Assembly: GCA_027475525.1 (NCBI GenBank)
Contig: JAMWFC010000082.1
Location: 248,001-312,000, forward strand
Reading direction: 5' to 3'
DNA from: Macrolepiota albuminosa
Taxonomy: Eukaryota; Basidiomycota; Agaricomycetes; Agaricales; Agaricaceae
Length of the DNA stretch: 64,000 bases
The notes under the pieces are model-generated. The model was given only the letters and a program-made list of their open reading frames with translations. It ran no database searches and was not told the DNA's origin. Position 1 is the first letter of the stretch. The number at the start of each line of letters is the position of its first letter. Position numbers and translations under genes: made by a program. Below, one piece after another: positions 11,640-24,200 of the stretch.

Positions 11640-11932
11640 GACCACGCGCAAGTGCCGTGTTCTCTATGGTAACTTGCTTGTATGGGCCGTTGCTAGCACG
11701 GCGTGACCGAGATCTACCTGCCGAATTTGATCAAAACGTCGACGGGTAACTTGCTTGTATGGGCCGTTGCTAGCACGGCGTGACCGAGATCTACCTGCCG
11801 AATTTGATCAAAACGTCGACGAGACCGAGGCCTACAGCATAGGGTGTTGAATACATGACGCGGCAGTGTCAATGTGACCACGTTAGTGTGACTTGCCAGC
11901 GCGGCGCGACATGGTAGCGCAGAAGGGAGAAA
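11640..11932. repeat. Dispersed repeat, copy 1, abutting the gap
   Basis: From about 11671 the sequence ACTTGCTTGTATGGGCCGTT and GCTAGCACGGCGTGACCGAG runs on to the N gap (GCGCAGAAGGGAGAAA). The same series of blocks, in the same order and orientation, occurs at 30248-30418. Copy 2 is CpG-poorer. The upstream string GACCACGCGCAAGTGCC also occurs near 18702. The element type is unknown and its right end here is hidden in the gap. Confidence 0.7.
11668..11821. repeat. Exact 77-bp tandem duplication (locus 3 of 11)
   Basis: 11668-11744 is repeated at 11745-11821 (GGTAACTTGCTTGTATGGGC ...). The related copy at 30248 has only one such unit, which supports artefact. Confidence 0.9.
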
Positions 11933-12032
11933 NNNNNNNNNNNNNNNNNNNNNNNNNNNNNNNNNNNNNNNNNNNNNNNNNNNNNNNNNNNNNNNNNNNN
12001 NNNNNNNNNNNNNNNNNNNNNNNNNNNNNNNN
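11933..12032. other. Assembly gap of exactly 100 N
   Basis: A run of 100 N is the usual placeholder for a scaffold join of unknown size. True distance and order across it are not established by the sequence. Confidence 0.98.
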
Positions 12033-12035
12033 CTG

Positions 12036-12266
12036 GACCAGATCATAGATTGTTACTTCTGTATCCAAGGACACAGCATCAATATACATATACATGTACA
12101 TACATCCCTTGACTTCGACGTCAAAGGTAGAAGCTATCGAAGAAATGCTCGTATCGCTCAACAGGGTATGCAACATTATCGTCTGAAATTTTGAAGCTTG
12201 AGACTTGAAGTTTCCTGTGACCAGGTCTGGCATTGGTAAGCCGCAAGCAAGGTTGCCAACGACCAT
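12036..12266 (-). pseudogene. Possible partial gene running into the gap
   Basis: An open minus-strand frame from ATG 12266 (MVVGNLACGLPMPDLVTGNF...) continues to the N gap without a stop (...DAVSLDTEVTIYDLVQ). The residue mix is protein-like and the frame is cut by the gap, so this may be the first exon of a host gene. Not recognised. A chance frame is equally possible. Confidence 0.25.
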
Positions 12267-12380
12267 TGGCACAATCAAAGCATCAACGTTTCAACCATCA
12301 AGCTTCAAGGCAACTCAAATGCTGTCTGACCCTACTTTCTTTCCATTCTTTTCTGACTCTCACGCTGGGCGATTTTCTTA

Positions 12381-14537
12381 ATGCATTTTTTCCTTATAAT
12401 CATTCTCTTTTGCTTTGTTGCGAGCATACGAGCTCGAGGATTTGACATCCGGGTTCGATATCATCAAAGCCCTAGAAACATGCGCAGAGGAGATCCAAAG
12501 CCGACGAACATTAATGGAAGCACGGGCCTAGGAGACAACGTAGACATGTGAGTGGTATTACATCTAGCCTGATATCCGCTGCAACTGACGAAGGTTGTAT
12601 ACTGTACCTATCGAGCTTGGAGGAAGGGTTTTTGTTACCCAGCTGGGTGAGCCCAGCGCGCTTCTTTCAGGCCTCCGCCAACGACAACCTCCTAGATACG
12701 GGATCCAGCGATCTCTGGGTCATTACTGATGCGTGTCATACTGGGACATGCGAAAATTCAAACGTAGCACGTTATCCTTCGTCACAGATAAATTCCACAC
12801 GAACGCCTTTGACCATCAAGTATGGAGATTCAAATTCGGAGACATACGTGTCTGGAATCGTAGGACATGATTCTGCATCTGTGGCAGCGATAGCGTTGGA
12901 AGATCAAGCTTTCGGCCTGATTCAAAAAACGAACAATCCGGTTGTAGAATCCCAGGCAGCAGGTATCTTTGGCCTTGGTTTTCCAGGAGATAGGTAAGTC
13001 ATGATTGGTGCCAATGTGACCAAGAATTAGATATTCAGATATTACTACTTCAGCCAAGTACAGTTATCGATAGTGAAACATCGGCAACATCAGGTAAGCT
13101 TCACGTCTCTGAGGCAAAGGATACATGGTTGAACCGGTTTCTCAATAACGCAGTCCAAACATACTCCTCCTTCCGACGATTTGATTGTAGCAACGTATAC
13201 GGACGGACCCTTGATCGCAAGAATGGCATTGACGGGACAACTCGAGGAACCCATGTTCTGCGTAAGTTGCTAATGACGCATCCAACAGTCCGTGTACCGT
13301 TTAAACTTTTAGATCTCATTGCAAAGGGATACTATTAACATTAATGGTACCGGACAGTTCACGGTTGGCAAACTGCCCGATAGAGTGGATAACTCCTCCT
13401 TGACTTGGGTGCCGGTTCGGCTATATAGTAAGCAGGACGGAGGAATTTCAGCTCCCGAATTCGCCCCAAAGGAGGTGTGTTGATCAGGAGGAATACTGGT
13501 GGTGCTTGTCTGATCGTTGCCTAGGTATATCCGCTGTGAGTCAGTGCAAGATGTCGTTTCAAATAGGTGTTCACTCGACCAATAGCCGATGGGAAATTGT
13601 AATCGATGGTGTCTTTCTTAACGGACAAAGAATTCAAGACTCCACGATAAAACCCAAGGGCGGCGTGGATCCAGGTCCGGTGACAGCTCTCATTGACACT
13701 GTATGCTACTTGTGTTCAGAGCCGTTGAAATATCGTGACTATTCTCCTAGGGTAACAGCTTAATTCGGGGACCTGAAGATATGGTCAACAACATCTGGAA
13801 AAAAATTTCCCTTGCGAAGAATCCCGATGATCTTAATAAGGTTCCTGTCCAATGTGGTGACCCGCAGAAGCTTTCTTTCCAGATAGGAGGCAAGGTATCT
13901 GTAGCTGCTTACAACATACAACTCCATAAGCTCACTTTGTCAAAATAGATGTTTTCTGTCGATCCAAGCGACCTCATCAGCCCCACCAAGGACAGCGATA
14001 CATGTATCAGCAACGTGATTAAGACAGACGCCCCTAGTAAAAGATCACTATTCCGTTGGAGTCTCGGCGATCCGTTTATGAAATCGTGAGTAACTACTTT
14101 CTCAGTCTCGAAAGTTTTCTGAAAACATAGACAGTAATATCGTTGCATTTTATTATGGAAACTTGACACACCCTTCCGTTGATCCTCCTCGCATCGGTTT
14201 TCTTTCTACTGTTGCATCAAACGCAAACCAGCTGCTGGAAAAGGCTGTAGAGGAGGCGAAATCCAAGCACGATACCTTAGAAGGTCCGTATCCATCGTAC
14301 TCCTCATCCAATTGTTACAACGCTTTGAAAATAGAGAGCACGGAGTTGGCGCCTACTGCGTCTGTATCCAGCCATCCACAGGTAACATTAACCGTGCCCC
14401 CAGTCCCTTTCAACACGAGTTCCGTGGACCCGAAAAAAGGAAAAGATAACGCTGCTTCTTCTTTCGTCCGGCCTCGCCAAGTTATCAACTCATGCGCATT
14501 CCTTGTACTTCTATCAACACTTTCGTCGTTGTTTTGA
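12381..14537 (+). CDS. Secreted, probably GPI-anchored A1 (pepsin-type) aspartic peptidase, 545 aa
   Basis: Splice model read by eye: 12381-12547, 12594-12646, 12696-12993, 13054-13093, 13154-13261, 13313-13474, 13525-13535, 13586-13700, 13751-13894, 13949-14085, 14135-14537. All introns are GT-AG, 45-60 nt, and the frame closes exactly (1638 nt). Residues 1-18 (MHFFLIIILFCFVASIRA) are a signal peptide, followed by a basic propeptide. LYTVPIELGG leads into the first catalytic motif DTGSS (D74). The second is ALIDTGNS (D317), whose codons are split by the eighth intron. The last 19 residues are hydrophobic (CAFLVLLSTLSSLF) after a Ser/Thr/Pro-rich stretch, as in yapsin-like GPI proteins. Exon 7 is only 11 nt but supplies the conserved VYPLRWEI junction. 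The family hydrolyses peptide bonds in the cell wall or outside the cell. Weakest parts of the model are exon 4 and its junctions. Confidence 0.88.
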
Positions 14538-15266
14538 CCACTTGCACCACGCTCAGGACAATCAATCATTCTGACAGTAATACATACTCACAAGGAACAC
14601 GAGAGAGTGAATGTATGGGAGACCACTGCCTGAATGATGGGGGTAGTTACTGCATCCTGATTCGGTCGTACAGCCAGCGAGATTGTTGATACATACTGAA
14701 TGACCAAATTAGGTGTGAAGCCGCAAGATCAGCTTCGCCAAACACCATTCTTTCAATACACCGAGCCGATGAGGTTCCTAGAGGTTATCACCATTGACAC
14801 TATACCAAATTACAGTAAACTTCAAGATCAAACCGCCATCATCGAGGCCTGAGCGCTGAATGTTCAGCCTCTCATCATTATAAATCGGATCACCTAGTAC
14901 TAAATAACCCAATCATCTCCTGTCGTTGTATCTATACACACTCTCCCTTCAAAATATCGTGGTACGATCAAACCTCACGGAACGTAGTAAGCACTGAGCA
15001 TAAAAAGCCACGGACTTTTCCTTCTGGACCGAATTTAAAGCGGCTTACCCGTCCCCTTCACGAGCTGCGTTCCCACCGATACGATACGAAACGTGCTTAC
15101 TTCAATGAATGTCCGACGCTTGACGACGTGAGCCGAACGGCACTACTATGTACTCATCGCCCCGAATGTTCCGTCCGCCATGATAATTTACCAGATCTTG
15201 TTATAATCTCAAATAATCTCAAACAGGGCACGGCAAAATGGAGTCCGGATCCTACCTAAACCATGA

Positions 15267-15521
15267 CCTGTGACTGTTCCTACCCGCCGTAACAGTTAAT
15301 TTTAATTTCAACAGTCAATCGGTGAGTTCAAAAAGGGATTGATTCACCGAGAATACTGGACTAACCAATTTCGCCATACATTTTGACTTGACCATTCACC
15401 TATGACTGTTCCTACCCATTGTAACAGCTAATTTTAATTTAAACAGTCAATCGGGGAGTTCAAAAAGGGATTCACCGAGAATACCTGGACTAACCAATTT
15501 CGTCATACATTTCGACTTGAC
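15267..15521. repeat. Imperfect tandem repeat, two units of about 125 bp
   Basis: Both units start near GACTGTTCCTACCC and pass through AACAGT(T/C)AATTTTAATTT, CAGTCAATCGG, GAGTTCAAAAAGGGATT and GACTAACCAATTTCG to CATACATTT(T/C)GACTTGACC. Copies differ by substitutions and small indels, so this is a real, aged duplication, unlike the exact 77-bp ones. Confidence 0.85.
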
Positions 15522-15776
15522 CCATTTCATTGTAAATGTCGAACTAAAATAAAAAGATCACAGATACACACGCGTACGTACGAGTTTATCATGTATATAT
15601 ATAGATATATCTCATGTATCGCTAAGCGATTCTTGGTCAATCCGTGCATCGAATCTACGACAGCTGCTAGGTTTCAAACAAAACCAGGCCAGAGTGCGGC
15701 TCCAATTCCTACAGATTGATATATCACCCAGATAGATCCAGAGTCTATTTGTTAATCAATAATCAATACATACATA

Positions 15777-16710
15777 GCCCGACGACCAGCATAAATGATG
15801 AGCCCTCGCCTGGCCGGAGAGGCAGACTGGGTGATTTATTTATTGCGCGCGGGGAATGGGGTGGGGTATATGGAAGGAATCTTTCACTTTGTTATGTTAT
15901 GATATAGAGAACCTTCTTCGTCTATTTTATTTTGCGCTGACTGGATCTGGATCTGGATTGGATTGGGTGGTGAATCATAATCATAAACAGGGACTGCACT
16001 CCTCAAGTTGATCACTTTTGCTTAGACTGTTCAAGGCACGCTGGAGCTGGAGCTGGAAAAAGAATAAATAGACACATGGGGGGCTATCGCTCAGACACAC
16101 GGCTATCGCTCAAAACGGGTTAGCATGCGTTCTCTGGGTCTGCCAGAGGACATCAAGTGATTCGTTTCCCCCTGACGTTGGAGAGGAAACATCAAGGCAC
16201 GCTGGAGCTGGAGCTGGAAAGAATAGAATAGAATAGAATAGAGCCCGACGACCAGCATGCATGCATGCACAAATAATGAGTCCTCCCCTCGCACAGCCGG
16301 AGAGATAAATTGGGTGATTTATTGCGCGCGGAATCTTTCACTTTGTTAGGGACATAAAGAACCTCTTCATCTATTTTGCGCTGACTGGATCTGGATATGG
16401 ATCTGGATTGGGTGGTGGATCATGAATCATAAACAGGGACTGGGACTGCACTCCTCAAGTTGATCACTTTCGCTTAGACTGTTCAAGGCACGCTGGATCT
16501 GGAGCTGGAAAGAATAGAATAGAATAGACACACGGGGGGCTATCGCTCAAAACGAAACGAGTTAACATGCGTTCTCTGGGTCTGCCAGAGGACATCAAGT
16601 GATTCGTTTCCCCCCTACGTACGTTGGAGAGGAAACATCAAGGCACGCTGGAGCTGGAGCTGGAAAGAATAGAATAGAATAGAATAGAATAGACATACGG
16701 CTATCGCTCT
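15777..16710. repeat. Imperfect tandem duplication, two units of about 465 bp
   Basis: Unit 1 (about 15777-16241) and unit 2 (about 16242-16710) both run AGCCCGACGACCAGCAT, GGTGATTTATTGCGCGCGG, GAATCTTTCACTTTGTTA, GCGCTGACTGGATCTGGAT, ACTCCTCAAGTTGATCACTT, then AGGCACGCTGGA(G/T)CTGGAG and TTCTCTGGGTCTGCCAGAGG. AGAATAGAATAG tracts end each unit. Further ACGGCTATCGCTC repeats follow to 16780. Confidence 0.85.
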
Positions 16711-17151
16711 TGAATACATACGGCTATCGCTCTTGAATACACACGGCTATCGCTCAGACACACGGCTATCGCTCAAAACGGGTTAGCGTGCGTTCTGCGT
16801 TCTCCTGGGTCTGGGACAGCGAATGATTCATTTCCACGTGTCGTTAGATGATGATGTGGAGAAGGAACATCAAGGGAGGTGATAATGATATAGGAACACT
16901 CGAGGCCATGTATGTCGACGGACGCCATAATCATCATCTCGCGAAGATGCGCGTGGTTTTTGGACCCCAACCCAACAATGTTCCCGTTTCCATGACCCCG
17001 AGATGCATGATACAGCGTACTCGGACGGATGCCAAGGTTGCGTCCATCCATCCACCCATCCATCAGACGTAGCTGTAGCTGTTTTTCCGAAATAGATACA
17101 TACATAGCCCACTACCGGCCACCGGCACTCGAAGCGACGAGATGATCAATT

Positions 17152-18381
17152 TCACTTGACATGCTGACAATGCGCGCTCGAGTCCCTCGTCTCGTCAATG
17201 ATACCACGCAAGTACGGGCCGACAGCTTCCGCCCATCCTTTCCGACTCCACGCGTCTTCGTGCAGCGCGCCTCTAACAACGACGTATCTCGTCCTGAGCT
17301 CCGGCGACTCGTCTTTATCCCCACCTACCCCTGTTCCGTCCCCAGTCTCCTCTCCAATACCGTCGGACGCAGAGTACCCCTTCCCCTCCCCCATAGCCGT
17401 CTGCGCGATCGCATGACCCATCTCCTTCGGCACGACTTCATCATTCTCACTCGCCAGAACAAGCATGCGTGTACAAAGTCTCTCCAAAAGCGTCGGCGGC
17501 CCTCCTCTCGTGCGCACCTCGTAGAGCGCACGCAGCGCATCCCAGCGATCCCAGACGAACGGCGCGAGATAGCGGTACGGGAGCCACGGCTGCGGGTACA
17601 GCGCGCGCAGCATGTGCGGGACGGACGCTACTGGGTTCTCGAGCACGACGCCCGCGATGCGCGCGGCGGCGGCGGCGGCGTCCAAGTCGGGTCCTAGTCC
17701 TAGTCCGAGTGTACGAGCGAGACTCGGCTGCGCGAGGACGCAGAGGGCGATGGCACCGCCGAGGGAGTGCCCGTAGAGCACGACGCGCGCGCGGGGGTAG
17801 TGCTGGAGGACGTACGTGAGGGAGTGTGTGTAGTCTGATAGGATACCATGTTGGGTTGGACGACCGGGGGAAGACCAGTACGAGCGTGGGGCGGGGGCGA
17901 GGATCGTTGTTGATTTTGTGGGTGAGGCGGCGAGGAGGGATTGGAAGACGGGAAGACGGTGTAGTGGGTTCCCTGCGTTCCCTTGGAGGTAGAGGATCAC
18001 GAGTTTGACGGTAGTGTCGGACGAGGACGAGGACGACGGGCGAACGAGCAGCGCGGAGATTGGTTTGTGTGAAGAGGGGATGTGGAGTTTGGAACAGGAT
18101 AGACCGTGCAGCTGAGAGCGGGGAACGTCGGCGAGGCGGTCAGTCCGCGCGCCGAGTGGGGCGTAGCCTGCAGGTACATGATAAACAGCCAACCCAGAAC
18201 AACCAACACGCACCCATGTAGATTATCTTTCGTTGGAACAGTACCATCATCGCACACTGTAGATGTCATTCCGTAGCGGCTTTTCATCAGCTCAGAAAGC
18301 AGGTACCTTGTAAGCCCAAAGAGCTGCTGGCACACCACCAAGAATCGACGCCACCACAAGCGGAGAAGGAGGTGTAGGCAT
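17152..18381 (-). CDS. ABHD13/BEM46-like membrane-anchored alpha/beta hydrolase, 377 aa
   Basis: Model: exons 18381-18307, 18256-18214 and 18167-17152, with introns of 50 and 46 nt. The frame closes (1134 nt). The N-terminus MPTPPSPLVVASILGGVPAA is a short membrane anchor. Exon junctions restore the family-typical FQRKIIYMGYAPLGAR. Oxyanion-hole motif LYLQGNAGN at about residues 98-106, nucleophile elbow GHSLGG with S174, likely acid D282 (ASENDEVVP) and His H342 (GALHEDAW) complete the triad. Compared with the family there are two low-complexity insertions, an Ala-rich run before the ENPVAS segment and a Gly/Asp/Glu loop between the acid and the His. Family members are serine hydrolases of unclear substrate, and BEM46 is tied to cell polarity in fungi. 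It is tail-to-tail with the peptidase gene. Confidence 0.9.
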
Positions 18382-18792
18382 CGTCTAGTACTATGGTTAA
18401 CCACAAGTTTATCTTAATCTCCCACGCCGCATTTGAATACAATCAGAATCAACTTTGAATAACCTAGTATCTCCCTTTACTTATGAGAGCTTGGATCGAA
18501 ACCCAGGATTCGTATTATAATACTATCCACTTCATTCTCCCAGAGAATGCGCGACCAAAACACAAGGTTTGATTCGACGAAAATCTACCGGTATGTGTGT
18601 GATGCGACGCGTTTACTGGACCACAAAAGTGTTTCTAATCCTGAGGACGCGTTCATCATCCATGCCATTCTGGGAGAGGTGTAAGTGGGTACCAGTTACG
18701 ACCACGCGCAAGTGCCATGTACGAACCACACGCAGATCCCGATAAATCCCTTGGACAAAAAAAAAGCCATCAAGTCCAAGAAACGTCAATCA

Positions 18793-20206
18793 TCACTTGG
18801 GCCTAGTCGCAACCCAAAACTCCGCCTTGTATATCCATCGCATCATCGCGTTTCCATCGGCCGTATACTCGCACTCGACCGTCCTGCGCGCAAAAGGGTC
18901 CTCAGCCACAGAGTCGCCATCGCCATCGCCATCGCCATCGTGGACCACGAATCCAATTTCCCGCGCAGCACAAATGACTTCGTCAAGGCTCAGCTCGACC
19001 TTCGTAGATCCCCCCGAAACCCAGAGCAACGGGCCCAAGTTGATCCATGTGCCGCCTGGACGCAGGAGAGCATAGACCTGTTCTAGCGTCGCGAACACGT
19101 TCGGCGACGTGTCGATGAAGAAGAGCGTGATGATGTAGTCGTACCCCCCTACCTCCTTCCGGGCGCTAGCGCTCTCAGCAGCAGCAGCAGCCTCCTTGGA
19201 CCAGACGAATCCCGGAGGGTCAGGGTCAGGGTCAGGGTCAGGGTCAGAGGAAAGTGGAAGGGGAAGGGGAAGCGGGGCTTTGAGTGTATGGAAATCAGCC
19301 TCGACGAGGTGGAATTGCGGGTTTAGCCGCGGCACGACGTCTGGGAAGTGTACAGCGCGGAACAGAGAGTCGTTGGAGCGTTGATGCGAGAACCAGTGGG
19401 CGAACGGACGTAGTGTATGTTCGTTGGGCGTCCTTGTCGTTTCTGGGGAGAGCAAAAACCGAAAAGCCAAATTCATGAAAAACGACAACTCGTTCGCCGT
19501 CGTGTCGTATCCTTTAAAAATTTAGAAATTACGTAGGGAAAAAAAACGCATCTGAGTTCAAGTCAGATAGTAATATTCCAAATGAGTGATACGCACCGAG
19601 CTGCGATACCTCCCAAGCCAAACGACCAAGCCCCGCTCCCGGCACGAGCACGCGTTTCCCCAATCGCGCGCGTTCGCACGAGTCTGTAGCCTTGAGCACA
19701 CCAAGAATCGGGCTAAACATCTTCTCGCGTTCCATTACACCCTCCACACTCCAATCACGCACAAAATGCTTCAACGACTCACGTACGCGCCCAATATCCT
19801 CGTTCCCAGCACCAGGGTCGCCCAGCGCATACTCGGCCCGCGCGAGCTCCGCGATCCGCTGCGTGATCACCGCGTTCACGTCCTCCACGAGGTTAAGCCT
19901 GTCGAGCTTCTCAGCGTACCCGATGGTGTTTCCTAGTCGTTTGTGACGACGACTTAGAGTGGTGTACGTCGTGCGCCGTTGGGACACTTCGGATATCGCG
20001 AGACGGCGGTAGTTGGTGTAGGATTGGTATGCTGTGTGGAGGGAGTATGAGGCAGGGGATGGGTGGTGGGTTTTGAGAGTGAGAGTGAGGATGGCACGGA
20101 GGTTTGACGACCATGTGCCCCCCATCCTCCTGTGTGCGGCGAAGAAGAGAGCGAGGGGGAATAGACATGCGAGAAGTGTGTCGAATGTGAAGGCGGTCAC
20201 AGCCAT
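18793..20206 (-). CDS. N2227 / carnosine N-methyltransferase-like SAM-dependent methyltransferase, 442 aa
   Basis: Model: exons 20206-19597 and 19511-18793, with an 85-nt GT-AG intron. The frame closes at 1329 nt, and the splice restores SQLGYDTTANELSFFMN, the conserved N2227 signature. The SAM-binding motif VLVPGAGLGRLAWEV precedes it. Later family motifs are YDYIITLFFIDTSPN and GGTWINLGPLLW. In animals the family methylates carnosine to anserine, and the fungal substrate is not known to me. An unusual hydrophobic N-terminus (residues 6-24, DTLLACLFPLALFF region) could be a membrane anchor. Two simple repeats, DPDPDPDPD and DGDGDGDGD, come from GGGTCA-type and CCATCG-type hexamer tracts in the DNA. 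Confidence 0.9.
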
Positions 20207-20931
20207 GAAGGCGCGTAATCAGCGTGATTACGCAGCCCCGATGGTGGTATCACCTTGGCTATAGATCTCCGCTTGGCTCTTTCATCCTAACGTCGATTCC
20301 TAACTATACTCGACCTCGACATCCAAAAAGTTATATATATATTTCATGATACCAAAAAAGACATCCTTACGCTAAGCAATCACTAAGCACCTAAACACTA
20401 GTACTATAAGGAGCGCTTTGACACGTTGTCTATAATTCACATGGCCGAGATTCCTTCGTTATGTTCTAGCTCAAAAGTGATATTGGGAACCAATCATTGT
20501 CATCCTACATGGCCAGCCCCGACCAAGTCCCTAAGGGGCCATGGGCTATAATTGAAATAACAAAAGGGCCATAGCAACCACCCCGTGAAAGCAAACACTA
20601 AGACTAAGAATAACAACACAATTTTCTGTGCTTTTTGTGAGGACCGCGTAGATACCCACCAGGCTTGGTCTCATCATCACAGGTCGGTTCAGTGGGTTTA
20701 TTGGTTTATTGGTACTCATCTAATCAGATTGCGATACGTATATACTAATTCATATGCATGCATCAAAGAAGTTGATGCACTGTTCAATGTGATCAAAATC
20801 TAGGACTGCCAGTCTAGAATTGCAGTTGTCATTTGTAGTAATAGAATTGAACCTGAAAGGTTTAAAAAAGTGAAATGATGCCAAAGTTATATTAAAGCTT
20901 TACTTTTGGAGAGAGATCACAGCATGCATTA
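20207..20931. other. Promoter-side intergenic DNA of the methyltransferase gene, then AT-rich DNA
   Basis: No gene supported. It includes a TATATATATTT tract near 20331. The element boundary starts at 20932. Confidence 0.5.
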
Positions 20932-21176
20932 TGTAACGGAGTTACAGAGTTTAGTGAGAGCTTAAGGTTCACACTTCACAGAATCTGACCAGTCCAGTCT
21001 ATTGTCTATGTAGTAGAACAAAAGTAAGCTGCAGACTAAGCAGCAGGTAACTACATATTTATATTAAATGTAAATGTAATTATATTATAATAAATATAAC
21101 ATAATTATACTAACTACAAGTAAGTAAAAGCTATGTGGCAGTAGCCACATAGCACACTATGCTACACACACCCCAA
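20932..21176 (-). repeat. LTR of element C (3' LTR)
   Basis: 245 bp. As written it starts TGTAACGGAGTTACAG and ends AGCACACTATGCTACA. Its complement begins TGTAGCATAGTGTGCT, matching the LTR of element A (TGTAGCGTAGTCCGCT), including the CTATGTGGC...GCCACATAG stem and the AT-rich middle. Confidence 0.85.
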
Positions 21177-21209
21177 TCAGACCATGTTATAGTCTCGCAG
21201 CTAGGATGG

Positions 21210-24200
21210 TCAGGCCATCAGTAGATCAGGAACAGGGGCAATTGGAGAGTCCCCAGACATGTGGAATGGATCAGCCATAGTATCATCCATATCATAGTCA
21301 AGGAGCTTGTCCTCAGGTGCAGGCTCATGGGTTGTGCCCAATGGCCCTGCCTCAGGCAGGATGTCATCAAAGTCCTGTAGTGGGGACAATGTGATGTTAG
21401 AGTTATATGATGGACTCAGCATGGGCTCCTCAACTTCAGGAGGAGCTATATTGTCAGACATGTAATTATGCATCTACAACTCATGGGCATGGAGATCTTG
21501 CCTAATGAAAAGATACATTCTGTTTCAGAATGTATCATCAAAGGCCCAATGGTTAGATTGTTGTTGCAGCAACAAATGCTGCTGGTCTCTGATGGTGGCC
21601 TCATGCCACCTGTCCCAGCCTGGAATGGATAGGGGCATGCCATAGTGATTGAGGTACTGTAGCCTCTCATTGTCAACCTTGGCAGCTTCATGTTGAAGCT
21701 GGTGGTCTGAAAAGAAGATGTAGTCCAAATAAGTGACTCTATATGTATATGCATGATCCACCCAGCTGAGTGGAATCTGATTGTGTATGAGGATGCATAT
21801 AGCATCTGCAGTAGTGAAAGTGAAGGATGAGGCCTCCAGGATATCAACTAGATGAGACTCAAAGTCCAAGTCTTCTGGCTGAACAGGCATAAACAGCTGC
21901 CCCATCACCTTCTCATAGTTATTGAGGGCCTCACTGTAGAGGCCTGGCTGCATGAATACATAAGCCAGGTGCTTCTGCACCACAGCCTTGGATGGGCAGC
22001 TCACACAGATGGTGTGAACCAGTGCAAACTCAAAGCAGCTGCACTAATGAATGTGCATGGCCCAGTCCACATGTTGGCCATCCCAGGGTGGCCATAGAGG
22101 AGGGCATAGAAGTCCAAGAAATCCAAAGCAAAAGGTTGTTTTAGATCTGGAGGAGACATCCCAACAAAGGCCAACTTCCCATTCTTTTTGCAGCAATACA
22201 GCTGCGAGGGGATGATCATCTGGGGAACCTGCTCTATCTTCTCTGGACTTGCAAAGAAGAGGGCAATATTCTTGTATTGCACTTTCCCAAGAAGTTGGGA
22301 TATGGTCTTGTTCTGAGCCATGGAGTGGCAATTCAGGCTCACCCACTTGAACTTGTTTAACAGAAGGTATCCTGTTTGATGCTGACAAATCAGCATAAAC
22401 TGGTTATTAACCAGTGCATGGAGCCTACAAAGCTCCCAGGATTATGGAAGAATCTCTAAAGTGCAACTTGGTATACCTTAGTGCAGGGTGCTGATGCAGC
22501 ATTGTCCAGTTTCTCAGCCTCGAAGGCCCTAGCACAGGCATCTTGCCCAACAAAGACAGTGTTGGTTGGAGGTGACCAGTAAAATTGGAGCACAAGGTCC
22601 AAGCCAAAGAAGGAGTTCTGGTGCTTGATGGACTGATCACAATAGATCACCACACTGAGCATGTCAGGGATGCATCTAGAATCTTCCTTGAGATAAGCTG
22701 CCTCCTTCTTGGCACTGTCTTGTGCCCAACAATCCATCTTGGCCTGTTAATCACTATTGTGCCACTGTCTCATGTGGTACAGGTAATTCCATATGAGCCT
22801 CTTCAGGCTCCTCATACCAATTATTGTTGGAGGGCAGTGATAGCATGCTAATAGGCACTACATTTTTTGACTGTGGGTCCATTGCCCACACTGTGTAGAG
22901 GTACTATTCAGGTGGTCCCTCTACCAACACCAAGAGAAGAAAAGGTATTTTTGATTGGGGAGTGCCTTTTGGTGCACCCTCCAGGAAGACCACATTGACA
23001 TACATGTGGCCCTCAGATTGCTTACCCCATCAATCTTTGCAGGGTTGCAAGGCCTTAGCCTTGGCAGGTGACTGCTCTTGCTCTGAGAACTCTGCTCTCT
23101 AGAGTGCATGGTAGATACCACAGATTGAGGTTGAAAGACGTGACCTCTGATGCACCACTGATTAGGTGCTGGATGAGCTGGGGGGTAGCAGGGACAGGAT
23201 GTCCTGCTCCAAGCCAGCCTTTTGGCCACAAATAGAAGAGCACAGCCTCCACTTCTTGCTGGAGTTGGTGTCCCGACTCAGGAGTGTAGACTGCTGCTTG
23301 TGAGTGGCCAAAAGGGCAAGAAGATCAGTTTGCACTGTATGTGCATGTGGTCCATTTTGTCCATCATCTGACTAATGAGGATGACAGCCTCCACATCATA
23401 AAGGAATAATGCATTTGTGGATACATCATACTTGTTGTTCCCTATACACTGGAGGAGAGTAGCCAAGACCACATCCTGGTGGTGCATGGGCTCATCGGCC
23501 CATGCTTTTCCTTTGTTGCATTGAGGACATGACTCAGCTTCTGGGCTGGGCTTAGATTGGTGTAGCATGTTCAGCTGCTGAAGAAGGGAGAGCCTAGCCA
23601 GGCTCTTTGTTGGTGCTTCCGCCACTGCAGTACTAGTACTTTCTGAACTAAAAGTTTTTGCGTCATCTGACGCTGTTGTTGCCTGCATAAGAGCAGTGAG
23701 GTTGCTCCTCTCATGCAATGCCTGTACCAAGGCATTAGGCAGCAACCGTGCTGCATTCTTGAATACAGTGGCTGCCTGTTCAGAAGAGGCAACATTGCTT
23801 TCCATGGGTGTGGCACTATATGATGTGCCATACTGGGGCATTGCACCTCACATTCCCATCCACAGGAATGGCACCACTCCTGCCATACTAGCCATAGCTG
23901 GATAATAGAGCAGCATAAATGGGGAAGATGAATGCTAGTCCCATCGCTCCTGGTGCTATTGCTGGGGCTTGACCCCAGCCCAGCACCATCTGGAGGCTTA
24001 ACTGCCCTGGATAGGGCCCTTGTTGGGGTTGCCCTCAGTAGTTTGGGGCACCAAAGTGCCTGAGATAGTCTGACAAGGTGGAAAACTACTACTGAGTGTG
24101 TTTTGGGGCAAGAAGCTGCCCTGCATGAGTTGTTGTGGCAGATAGCCACTAATTACCAGCTGCAGCAAGTAGCCTGCCACAAATTGTTGCTGCTGCTGTG

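Larger units (their letters stand above)
14538..17151. other. Intergenic region between peptidase and hydrolase, repeat-rich
   Basis: No gene supported. It contains two tandem duplications, annotated separately, and many CTGGAGCTGGA / AGAATAGAAT microrepeats. The hydrolase gene ends at 17152, so this is a tail-to-tail interval. Confidence 0.6.

Noticed and set aside
17161..17819. Plus-strand frames of 178 and 116 codons
   Set aside because: Opposite the hydrolase exon 3, whose catalytic motifs and splice model are clear. Arg-rich shadow composition.
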